A DNA stretch of 64,000 nucleotides from Dicaeum eximium (Eukaryota; Chordata; Aves; Passeriformes; Dicaeidae), in NCBI GenBank assembly GCA_013396995.1, contig VWZP01009941.1, positions 1,970,294-2,034,293 on the forward strand. The letters are read 5' to 3'. Within the stretch, counting starts at the first letter, position 1. Every line of letters starts with the position of its first letter. The translations under genes and the position numbers were made by a program. Below the pieces are notes generated by a model. It made no database searches. It was not told the DNA's origin and saw nothing but the letters and a program-made list of their open reading frames with translations. Positions 22,801 to 33,700 of the stretch are shown here, piece by piece.

Positions 22801-25781
22801 ACAGCAGTAGTAATGTACATAAGCACATTATTTTACTGAATTTGCACATTAAACTGATTAATTCTAGCAACCATTGCTGCTAGGAAATAGCAGAGAAAGT
22901 ATATTAATTGTTTAATCAGTTTTGACAGCAGAGGACAAATGTACCTAAATTTTTCCCTCTCCCAATCTCTCATAGACAAGCAGGTACACACACAATATTT
23001 AAAATTTTAGCACTCTTATCATGGTGAGTGCTGGTTGGACCACTGAAAATGTGTAGTAAGTCTTATGATGGATACAACAAACAGTTACTTACAGCCAAGT
23101 CAAAGAGCAGTGTTCACTGACTTGCCTGATTTAAAATCCAGCATGTGCTATTTCTACTGCTCTAACTCAGATTTGTGTAGCATTTCTTGTGTATTCTTGT
23201 CTGGGTTCTGTAGTTATAATTTGAAAACTGCTTATGTTGTCTTATATAGGAGTCTGTCATAGTGGGAGGGTTAACTTTTTTTCCTAAGTTTTGGTAATTT
23301 CACATAAATGGCTTCATTCTGAAGGTCCATGCAGGCTGCAAGGTCTTACTGACTTGGTTTGTAGGTTTGAGGTCAACAGGGTGTAGACTTGGATCTCAAC
23401 AAACATACTTTACTTCCCTGAGCATTATTTGCCATGGCATTTTAGACTCTGACTCACATCTCACAGAAGAGGTGTTTTAGAGAGGTTACAGACTCAAGGA
23501 CCGGTAGACAAATCAACCAGCACTCCCATTTCCCATGGTGGGTGGAATGGGGGGAACACACTCTGTATGTATAAAATAAGCTGTAGGAGTGTTGTCCTTA
23601 GTTTTGTTTGTGGCTGCCAGTGTTTGCAAATACATCTGGCAAGAGCACAAAATGTCCTTCCCCTTGCACATGACACCACCTGACATCTCTGCAGTTACAC
23701 AGCTTTATCTCTTTCCTCTTCTGCTCACATCCATCTCTGACTGCTCCCACAGAACACATCTCTGCATTTTGTATATTGGCAAGTAGGTGTGCTGTTCTTG
23801 CACCAGTATTGTCAAGAAAGCAACCAGAATAATAGTTGTACAAAAAGTATTTGTACAAAGTTGTACAATATAGTTGTGCAAAGATGATGTAAAATGTGCT
23901 TTTTGAGTGGCAGTTTACCCCTGCAAACAATAGTTTATGAGCAGTTCTAAAAGTTTTCACTGTTGAGTTTTCATTTCACAAACACATTTAATCACAAGGA
24001 ATAAAAAGTTGGAAGGGCCATTGGTTTCATTTCATCTAAAATTCTGATTTAAAATGCTCTCCTTCAAATAAGTGTGTTTCATAAACTTCAGCTGCCTGAT
24101 TTCTCTTTACATGTTGTTTATGTGAATGGCAAAAACTATGTAAGATTTACAAGGCTGGTGCCATACTCTGTATTGCTCCACGGCGCACCAGTTGTCAGCA
24201 CCAAGGTCACAGCTTTATTAAAGGATCAAGATTTACCATGACATTAACAAGAGCATGAATGCCTTCACAGACACCTTCTGGTAGTTTACCTCCCTGAAGT
24301 CACCTGCACAATTTCCCCCCCTGCCAAAGCTACTGATCAATAAACACTACGGTCTCCTGAAGGAAGTTCAAATGGATCTATCATGTTGCTTTAGTAATAA
24401 ATCTTTGCTTTTATTTAACACCTGCCTTCAAAACACATAACATTCTTTACCTGCAGTAATTAAACTTCCTAACAGCCTTATTTGGTGATTAAAACCTGCT
24501 CCCTTTTTAAAGATTGAGAAACTGAGGCATAAGGCCATGTTTTGCTGAAGTCATACAAGAAGACTAAAAGACTTGGAAGCCCATCTCTGCCAGCCTCCCA
24601 CATGCTGAGGCTGAAGGCCCTGCTGCCTGTACCCCAATAGTAGTTGTGTAGCATCTGAACTGAGGCTTCTGTAATTCTTCCTTTTCATGGACTGTCACAG
24701 CCTGGCTAGGGTGCCCCTGAAGCTGATATACAGCTGTGGTCATCCTCACTGACACAAACACATACAAGAAGCACTCTGCAGGCTACTTAAGGCGTACCTC
24801 TGTGTCTTCTTCTGGCTGTCCCTGCAGTGCTGATGAGGTTCCTGCCACCTGCTGCTGCTAGTCACCCACTCTGACTGACTGGCCTGGCTTCCTGCTTCAT
24901 TCTATGGCAGATAATCCCTTTAAACAGTAGGGGGTTTTGCCAGACTGTGAACAGCCCAGATAACCCCTAGCAGCAGGGATGAGAGCAGGATAGCAGTAAC
25001 CTCCTGAGCTAGCACAGCCACAGTTACCAGAGGACAATTTACCACACCTCAGATCGAGGCCCATCTTCCCCTGGGAGATCCCTGCCCAAGGAGTTCTGCC
25101 TTTTCCCCCAGATTTTCTCTCAACCTGAAGCATGGGCAGCAAATATCCCAGGCCAGGCAACTTATTTCGCTTTAGGCCAAAGGCTTTGGAAGTGCTTCCC
25201 TTGAGAGTTTCAGAATTCTTGGTAATTAGCGGCATGCAAATTTTATCTCCATGTGGTCTAAAAAGAAGGTGTTCAGGGCAACGATTGGCTTTTGTTCTGC
25301 TGTTTCTGCTCTTCCTTAGGAAGATACTAACATTAATAGGTAACAGTCATTGTGACAGATACTGAACAAGAACACAGAGCCAGCATCCTTCACAGAATCA
25401 CGGGATGGTTCATCTCTCATCTTCACTTGTAGAGAGACCTTAGCTTCAGCTTCACTCCCTGCAGATCCCTCTCCCCTCCAAACCATGGTGTTATGGGCAT
25501 TGCCTCTTGCTGCTGATCACTAGCAGCTACAAGAAGCAGCTCTGATGGATGTCTATAGCATTTAGGCTTTCATTTGATTTTGAAATGCTGGAGTCTGAAA
25601 GCATATGTGAACCACAGCTCTTAATGTTTTGCACTCTCTCTTTCCCTAAAGTCTAACTCCAGGCCAGAGAGAGGGGAAGGGATGTCCCCACCTAGAGATC
25701 TCCTCTGAACATCTAACTGTGGTACAAACAACTGCAGTCAAGGAGACAGGGGAAACCAAGATGAAGGATCCATTTTCTCTC
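19802..25781. other. Intergenic, no gene recognised
   Basis: About 6 kb of AT-rich DNA. A cluster of TTGTACAA palindromes is present at 23836-23881, and a very short CR1-like terminus (TCACAGAATCACGGGATGGT) near 25391. No coding exon was recognised. Confidence 0.55.
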
Positions 25782-25965
25782 AGTCCTGGCAGTGGAACAG
25801 GTTGCCCAGAGAAGTTGTGGATGCTTCATTCCTGGAAGTGTTCAAGCCCAGGTTTGGATGGAGCTCTGAGCAACCTGGACAAGTGAAAGGTGTCCCTGCA
25901 AGGGCAGAACAGATGAACTAGATGATCTTTAAGGTCCCTTCCAACCCAAACCATTCTACAATCTC
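25782..25965 (+). mobile_element. CR1 LINE 3' end
   Basis: GTGGAACAGGTTGCCCAGAG, then TCCTGGAAGTGTTCAAGCCC, GAGCAACCTGGACAAGTG and AAGGTCCCTTCCAACCC, form a plus-strand CR1 3' terminus of about 180 bp ending near CATTCTACAATCT. 5'-truncated and non-coding. Confidence 0.85.
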
Positions 25966-26368
25966 TGAGCAAAAAAGACAAGGCCTAGTCTGAATCTTAG
26001 ATTTATTATGATTATGACCTTCACAAATTAATATAGTTTATATACTCTCTACAAATCTGTTTATTTTTAAAGCATTTTCAACATTTTAGGTTTTGTTTAT
26101 ATGCCAAGAGTTATGTCCAGATGAAGTCAGTGTTAGAGTGCTTAATAGGTCCAAAGTCTTCTCTACCTGGAGAAGTCTGTTGGCATTACTATACAGCTAG
26201 ATAGATAGATATTCTTTAAAGTCCTTATTTTGGAAGAAAAGCACAGTCATACCACTGAATTAACATATTTTGGTTTTTTTTGGTCAGGATCATTCAGGAG
26301 GCCGAAATCCTGCCCCAACTCTCAGTAATATCACTAAAACTACTCCATAAAATCACTGCTAGTGCCAG
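25966..26368. other. Intergenic, nothing recognised
   Basis: AT-rich spacer between two oppositely oriented CR1 copies. A short AGATAGATAGAT-type microsatellite lies near 26198-26210. Confidence 0.6.
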
Positions 26369-26903
26369 TCACAGAATTCCAGCATCATTTAGGTTGGAGA
26401 AGACCTCTGAAATCATCAAATCCAACCTATGACCAACCACCATGCCAGCTGTAGCACAGCACTAAGTGCCACGTCCCATCTTTTCTTAAACATCCCCAGG
26501 AATGCTGATGCCATCACCTCCCTGGGAAGACCATTCCAATGTTTAATCATCCTGAAGAAATTCCTCCTGATGGCCAACCTAAACCTTCTCCGGCACAGCT
26601 TGAGGCTAATTCCTCTTGTCCTGTCACTCGTTACCTGGGAGAAGAGGTCGATCCCCACCTGGCCACACTCTCCTTTCAGATGGAGAGCGGTAAGGTCACC
26701 CCTGAGCCTCCTTTTCTCCCGGATAAACAACCCCAGCTCCCTCAGCCGCTCCTCACGTGTGCTCCAGACCCCTCACCAGCTCTGCTGCCTTTCTCTGGAC
26801 TCGCTCCAGCACCCCAATGTCCTTTCTGGATCCGGGGGGCCACAACTGAACACAGGATTCGAGGTACGGCCTGATCGGTGCCGAGTACAGAGGGGCCGGA
26901 CGA
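26369..26903 (-). mobile_element. CR1 LINE 3' end abutting the RNF138 promoter
   Basis: About 535 bp of CR1 in minus orientation. It starts (plus-strand view) at TCACAGAATTCC and runs through the GACCTCTGAAATCATCAAAT, CACTAAGTGCCACGTCCC, TTCCTCCTGATGGCCAACCT, GCCTCCTTTTCTCCCGG and GGACTCGCTCCAGCACC blocks. It preserves several CpGs and merges directly into the RNF138 CpG island, about 520 bp before the start codon. Open frames across it (for example 26429-27034) are chimeras of CR1 and promoter sequence and not genes. Confidence 0.9.
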
Positions 26904-27790
26904 GTCCATCTAGAAACAACCCGGATCTTGAGCGGTGCCACCGTCCAGGTTTGCAAGCGCCGCTGCAGCGCGGAAGGGCGGTGGGCGGAGCGGGGAAGCC
27001 TCACGGACGGGGCGGAGCGGGATCCGTGTCGTAGCAGCGCCGCCGGGCCGGGAGGCGATCGCCATGGAAACCCCGGCCCCGCCCCTGCCCCCCCGGGTGC
27101 CGCCGGGAGCGCGGCCGGAGCTGCCGGGTCCCTCCTCCCCGGGCAGCGCCAGGTAGAGCGGGGCGGGGGCCGCTCCGGGCCGGGCGGGAGGAGCCGTGAG
27201 GGGCGGCAGGCGGAGCGCAGGCCGGGCTCGGTCCGCTGCCCCACCGCCCCGCCGCTCCGCCGCAGCCCGGCCCGGATCCCACCCGGCGCCGCTGCCCCCG
27301 GCCATCCACTCTCGGACCCCCGGCGGCGCCCCCCGGAGCGAAGCGGGGCCGGGCTCTCCTCCCCGCCAGGGCGGGGCTTGTTCGTCGTCCCTGATCCAGG
27401 CGGAGAGGCCCTTAAGTGTTGCCATGGCCGAGGGGGCCGCGGCGGCCCCGGCGTGCTTCAACGAGGATGATTTTTACTGCCCGGTGTGCCAGGAGGTGTT
27501 CAAAACGCCCGTGAGGACCGCCAACTGCCAGCACGTGTGGGTATCCCGACCCCCCGCCCCTTCCCAAGCCTTTTCCTCGCCTCCTGCGGCTCTCCGCCTT
27601 GTGCTCCTCGGCTCACCCCGCTCCCGGCGCACGGACCCTCGGCCTGGAGACGCTGGCGGTGAGGATGCGAGCCCAGTGCTGCTCCAGCCTCCCCTCGCCT
27701 CTTTCTTTTGTAAACGACGAGGACCGGTCATTTAGGAGAAGCCCCCCCGACACCTCCCCGGGTGTCTGGCCGGCGGTGGGCGAGTTTTGC
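26904..27790 (+). promoter_or_regulatory. RNF138: RNF138 CpG-island promoter, 5' UTR and start of intron 1
   Basis: A CpG-dense block surrounds the RNF138 start codon and fades inside intron 1. It contains several GC boxes (GGGGCGGAGC near 27009, GGGGCGGGGGCC near 27159) and an RFX/X-box-like CGCCATGGAAACC at 27059-27071. No TATA box is evident, consistent with a broadly expressed gene. An upstream ATG in strong context (GCCATGG, 27064) opens a 30-codon frame closing at 27156, well before the main ATG. The transcription start site is not resolvable here. Confidence 0.75.
27424..27536 (+). CDS. RNF138: RNF138 coding exon 1
   Basis: Starts ATGGCCGAGG and encodes residues 1-37 plus two bases of Val38, including the first half of the RING (CPVCQEV, then NCQH). 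The donor is CACGT/GTGGGT. The two leftover bases GT join with the G opening exon 2 to restore the QHVFCRKC core of the RING. Confidence 0.95.
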
Positions 27791-30700
27791 TGTGGTGTCT
27801 GAGCTCACTCGCGGTTTTTAACTTCACGGTTTTCCCCGTTCCTTTTGGAACAAGGACGGTAGTGTGAGTTGTTCTCCCTTTTCAGTTCATCTATTCAGCA
27901 TTTTTTTTCCGAGAGGGACATTTGATTACAACGTGCTACTTTGTAGAAAAGCAAAATAGTTTTGGCAGCTGGTGCGTAGGGAAAGAGCTGCAAAAGCTGG
28001 TGACCTGAGGTCTCTGGAAACGCGTGCTGAATGAAGCTTTGCTGTGGTTTTGGCTCTGCTTAAGGACAATAAACAGGAGTTACGCTGATAAGATTGTCCA
28101 AAATCACGTGCTTGCTGCACCATTTACTATCTCATTAGGGATCAATCTGGTATGCAGCTCGGTAATACTAGTCAATAAATAAGAGTTTTATCTAGAGTGC
28201 AATGCCAGGCTCCCCTGGTTTCCATGTAGTTCATCGTAAGCGCCATTATTTCATATTTCTTTTAAATTTCAAACTTTGGTATTTGGTAAACTATTACTCT
28301 GATACTTCTCTCTTCCTTTTTTTTTTCCTAACAATCACCCAGCTCTCTTCAAGGACAAAGTCTCTAACTCTGTATATTTTGCTAACCTGTGTTTGTGGTA
28401 ACTTTTCAATTTAGGTTTTGCAGGAAGTGCTTCTTGACAGCTATAAGAGAAAGTGGAACGCATTGTCCTCTCTGCCGGGGGAGTGTGACTAAAAAAGAAA
28501 GAACGTATCCCAAAAGGGCTCTAGATGTTGAAAGCAGTATGAAGAAAGCTTCTGGGGGCTGTAGATGCTGTGAGAAGCAGGTAGAGTAAAACTTTTAAAA
28601 AAGTTGAATAAATTTTTCATGTTTTTGTCCAGATATGCCTTAACTGTGTGTGATTCTTACCTTGGAGCTGAAGAGCCTACAGCAGTTTGAACTTAGCTTT
28701 GTATGGCTTGTGCATATACTGGGCATGCAGTGCCTGCTAGCTGTACCTAACAGGTGTAAACTGAAAGGGCATCTTGAATTGTCAATAAAGGCATTTTAAG
28801 TGGAGTGCCAGTTTTTCCATAAAAAGATGGAAAAAAATGGATATAGCTGTAAAACTGGCAAAAGGAAAGTTAAGGAGCTGAACATGAAAATTGCAGATAT
28901 AGGGAAAACCTCAGAAACTCTCAGTATGGAAATGCAACTGCTTTGAGCTGCTATAAAATTGAATTTAAAACCAAAATATGTGAGTTGATTAGTTGCAGTG
29001 CCCGCATGATCAATCATATATAATTTCCTCCTTCCCCATCAGTCCTTTTACATTCATTTCCTTTCTAAAGGGATCATTATTTTTGGAATGCTGAGTAAAA
29101 TCTTGACCTTCACTGAAACCAAGAGTAATGTCTCTTTATATATAAACAGATGCAGGATTTCAGCCACACTTTTTGCTTATAACAAAATACATCAGATCCA
29201 GGTAGTATTTATGTTGGTTTCATTTCACTTGGGTCTTCTGCCAATGTGAAGATTAGCACTAATGGAATCCTTAGCTGCTTGCGTTGTTTCACATGATTCA
29301 TTGGGATGAAAAGTAGGGAGAAAGAAACTGATAGCAAGTTGGTAAACTGGACAGAAGCACCAAACAGAATCATTTTAATGGAATTTAGGCACAGGCATGT
29401 GAGATATGATCTTTTTCAGCCTGTAGACCTGTGAGCACCTTCTGACAGTGCTGTTGGACCTGAAATTCATGGGCATGTCCAGCACAGCTGTCTTCTGACA
29501 AATCAAAGCAACTAATTTTCTTAATTTGAATTAAAGGTCAATAGGCAGCCTTAAGTTGGCAGTCATTCACCTACTTGTTTCCCTCCCCTGCCAGTGAGTA
29601 AAGGAGCACACCTAATGCAAAAAGAAAATGTTCCTCTGTATGAGGGCCAGGGAAGACTGAAGGAGCAGTGGTGCTTATCCCATCCTCACAGCTGCTCTGT
29701 TATAGCTCATCACTTACTGATCCTGGATCTGGGAGGTGTAGTTCCAGAGACTTTGTTTCAGTTAAATGGTATTTACTTGCATCTTTCATCCCTGAGCGAG
29801 CTCTCAGGTGTCCAGCAGTTTGAGTGGCAATGTTCTCCAGTCTCACAGACTGACACTGGCTCTGAGGAGAGAGGAATTGGAGATGTCCTGTTGGTGAAGA
29901 AAGCGTTCATGCTTACAAGGGAGACACAACTACTGGGTTCTGCTGCACACGAGCTCTAAATAATTCCTGCATGCATTGCTTTCTGTTGGCAGAATTATCT
30001 CTTCCTTCTATCTATTCCTGGATTGTCTAGTATGATTTCAGTAATTTGGCATTTTATTTTCAGGTTAGATTTTCATGGATGAGACAGCATTATAAAACGT
30101 GTAAGAAGTATCAGGATGAGTATGGTGTTTCTTCAATTATGCCAAACTTACAGATTTCCCAAGATACAACAGGGAACAGGTAATCAGGGTGTTCTGTGCG
30201 TAACAGTGCATCTTCTTTCCCCAACCCCTCCCCCCATGGAAAGTATTTTTTTTTCCAGGGCATTCCTTCTTTTTGCATTAATTATTGTCCATATTTTGTG
30301 CTTCAAAATAGCAGTTTTTCCAGGTCTTTTTCTCTACTCTTAGCAGACAGAAGAAAACCTTTCCGCATGATGGCTTTGAAATGTCTTCTAGAGACTCTCC
30401 TAAAAAGTATTTAATATTTGTAGCTTGCTTTCCTTGCCTTGACAGCATTTGAGCAGCTTACTGAGTAACATATTTCATAATATTTACCTCTGGAGAAGTT
30501 CCTGTCTATTTTTATTTCCCCTCCCCTTTCCTAAGTTTGTTTTAGTGGGTATCCTGTTTCAAAACGTTACTGGGCAAACTTTTGCTTTCTGATTGAATTT
30601 ATTTTGAACAGATCTCTTATGAAATATATAAGGAATTCCAGTATGTTACACACCATAAAATCAAATGACACTTGCCATTTGTTTTCAGGCAGTAAAGCTA

Positions 30701-33700
30701 ACCTTTTTTTTTTTTTTTCATATATTCTCACTTATGGTAAAGGTTGGGGATTTTGATTATTTTTGAAAAGCTTTTTATGTGTTCATTTCACAGAGCGTTA
30801 TTATATTTATCCTATCCTTTTTTTTTTTTGGCCATTGATTTTCTATTTTTAGCAGTCTGAACTTCTCTGTGTTTAGTTTTCAACCCATCAGTCTATTGAA
30901 AGTTGAAGCTGTTACGGGAATTAGCTGCAGCAATGTTTCACCAAAGTGTCTGCATATTCTTATATCACGATTTATGCAGTTTGCCTCAGTAGAATACCTG
31001 TGATTATAATATCACAGAAGTATAAAAAAAAATTACCATTACTATATTTGGGACTGTAAATATTCATGTTCTTAGCATGTTTGTAAAGTTTCTTCTGGCT
31101 TAGCTAGAGGTGCATATATGGTCAAATTTACTTTCTAAAATGTTCTTCTGCTTTACTCTTCCTTTAGGAAAAAAGTATATTTTGTGCTCAGAAAACTTAC
31201 CTTGTTGTAGTTGAAAGTTGCAAGTTATTTGTGTGAATACATAGCAGTTAAAGGCCTTTTACACCTTCCTAAGTCAAAAAACTTAGAAAGTGCTACTGGT
31301 CTTACATTCATGTAGTTCATAATGCTTTTTGAGCTACTTGACTGTCACCTGCATTGGCAGTCTTGTTGACTAAATGTTTATTGTATTATATACCATTTTC
31401 CTGTTAAGTTGTGTAGTATGCCACCAAGCATTAATTAACGGTAATTAAATTATCCAGAGAGGTCCCAGTTGTCTGGAAATTAGCAAATGTAATGCCCATC
31501 TATGAGAAGGATTAGAAGGATGATCAAGAGAACTACAGACCTGTCAGACTGACCTTGGTGTACTGGGGAAAGTCATGGAGCAGATCATTCTGAGTGCCAT
31601 CAAGTGGCATGTGCAGGACTACCTGGGAATCAGGCCCAGCCATCATGGGTTTAGAAAAGTCAGGTGCTGGTTGACCAACCTGATCTCCTTCTATGACAAA
31701 GTGGCCCACTTAATAGATGAGGGAATGACTGTGGATGCTGTCTACCTAGAGTTCAGGAAAACATTTGACGCTGTCCCACTGTACTCCTCTGGAGAAGCTG
31801 GCAGCCTATGGCATGGACGGTGTGCTCTTCACTGGGTGAAAAGAGCTGTGTGGATGGCCAGGCCCAGAGAGAGGTGGTGAAGGTAGTTGGTGGTGGTACA
31901 TCCAGTTGTCCCCCAGTCATCAGTGGTGTTCCCCAGGGTTCAGTTTGGGGCCACTCCAGTTTAACACCTTTATTGATAATTTGGATGAGGGGATTGAGTG
32001 CTCCCTCAGTGAGTTTGCAGATGGCAGCAAGCTGGGTGGGAGTGTTGATCTGCAGGAGGGCAGGAAGGCTCTGCATGGGGATCTGGGCAGGCTGGATCAA
32101 TGGGCTGAGGCCAGTGGTGTGAGGTTCAACAAGGCCAAATGCCAGGTCCTGCACTTAGGTCCCAGCAACCCCAGGCAGTTTACAGGCTAGGGGAAGAATG
32201 ACTGGAAAGCAACCCAATGGAAAAGGAGGTGGGGGTGGCAGTTGACAGAGGTTGAGCCATGATCCTGCAGTGTACCCAGGTGGCTGAGAAGACCAGTGGC
32301 ATCCTGGCCTCCATCACCAGTAGCATGGCCAGCAGGATCAGAGCAGTGATTGTCCCCTGGTATTCAGCACCAGCCAGGCCACACCTCGAATCCTGTGTTC
32401 AGTTCTGGGCCCCTGGATCCAGGAAGGACATTGAGGTGCTGGAGTGTGTTCAGCGAAGGACAGTGGAGCTGATGAAGGGTCTGGAGAACAAGTCCTCTGG
32501 TGAGCGGCTGAGGGAGCTGGGATTGTTTATCCTGGAGAAAAGGAGGCTCAGGGAAGACCTCATTGCTGCAGTTTACCTGAGAGGAGGTTGTCATGAGGTG
32601 AGGGGCAGTTTCTTCTGCCATGTCTTGAAGCGAAAGAACGAGGTGAAATGGCCTCACGATTTAAGTTGCAGCTGGGGAGGTTCAGATTAGACAGTAGAAA
32701 CCTTTTTTTTTTTTTTTTTAACTGAGAGTGTGGTCAGGCATTGGAATAAATTGCCCAGGGTGGTGGTAGAGTAACCATCTCTGGAGGTGCTCAAGAGATG
32801 TCTGGATGTGGCACTTGGGGATATGATTTAGGGGTGATTATGGTGGTGCTGGGTTGACAGCTGGACAGATGATCTTGAAGGTTTCTTTCAGCCTTGGTGA
32901 TTCTGTAAATACTGAGACATACCTTGATCTAAAGGAAAAGTTGTGAGGGTTAGGATGTGTGCCCTTGTATGTTGCCTTGAAATTAATGGGACTTCATGCA
33001 TATTCCCCCCCACCTCTGTTGGTATTAAACTTGTAAAATGTTGATAGTTGAGTAAAATAATCTCAAGTTTCATTGTTTTTTCCCCTTAATTTAAAGTAGC
33101 AGGAGTGATGCAATATCTGATACTGCTGAGACAGCTAATAATCAAATACTTCAAGGAGAAGCAAGGTAGGTTGCTTACTTGTCTACAGTTATTATTAAAA
33201 TAGATTTTGTGCAAACAGTGCAAACTTCTGCTAATGCAAACCCAAAACACAAAAAAACCCACACAAGAGCACCAGGAGCTTCATTTATAGAATCCTGTAG
33301 TTTCTTGTACGCTTGTATCTATTTGTTAGAATTTGGGTGTTTTAGTACTTTCCTGAAGGATTTGCACTAAAAGGTGTTATAAGAAAGCAAAAGCAGGGTG
33401 TAGCTGCAGTGGGAACAAAAGAAGCCCAGGTCTCAGAAGAATGTATTTAGGCATACTAATTGTAAATGTACTTCAAAATTGCAATTTGATAGTAGAACTG
33501 GGACTCCTTTAGATCTCCTAATATGTCAGTGGGGGTGTGGGGGATTTTTTTGTTGTTATCAAAGCAAGGGAAAACAATGATAGCTTCATATGCTTTCTTA
33601 ACACTACTTCTGAAACTTTCTTTTCTGTTTAATACTCTTGTATTTCTGTTTACAGTGGACACCCAACCTTCAAATGCCCCCTGTGTCAGGAAGCCAATTT

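Noticed and set aside
26429..27470. Long open frames (160-201 codons) on both strands before RNF138
   Set aside because: They combine antisense CR1 with CpG-island sequence and have no family resemblance except to CR1.
29594..29959. 121-codon open frame in RNF138 intron 2
   Set aside because: Intronic; sequence unrelated to RNF138 and without a domain.
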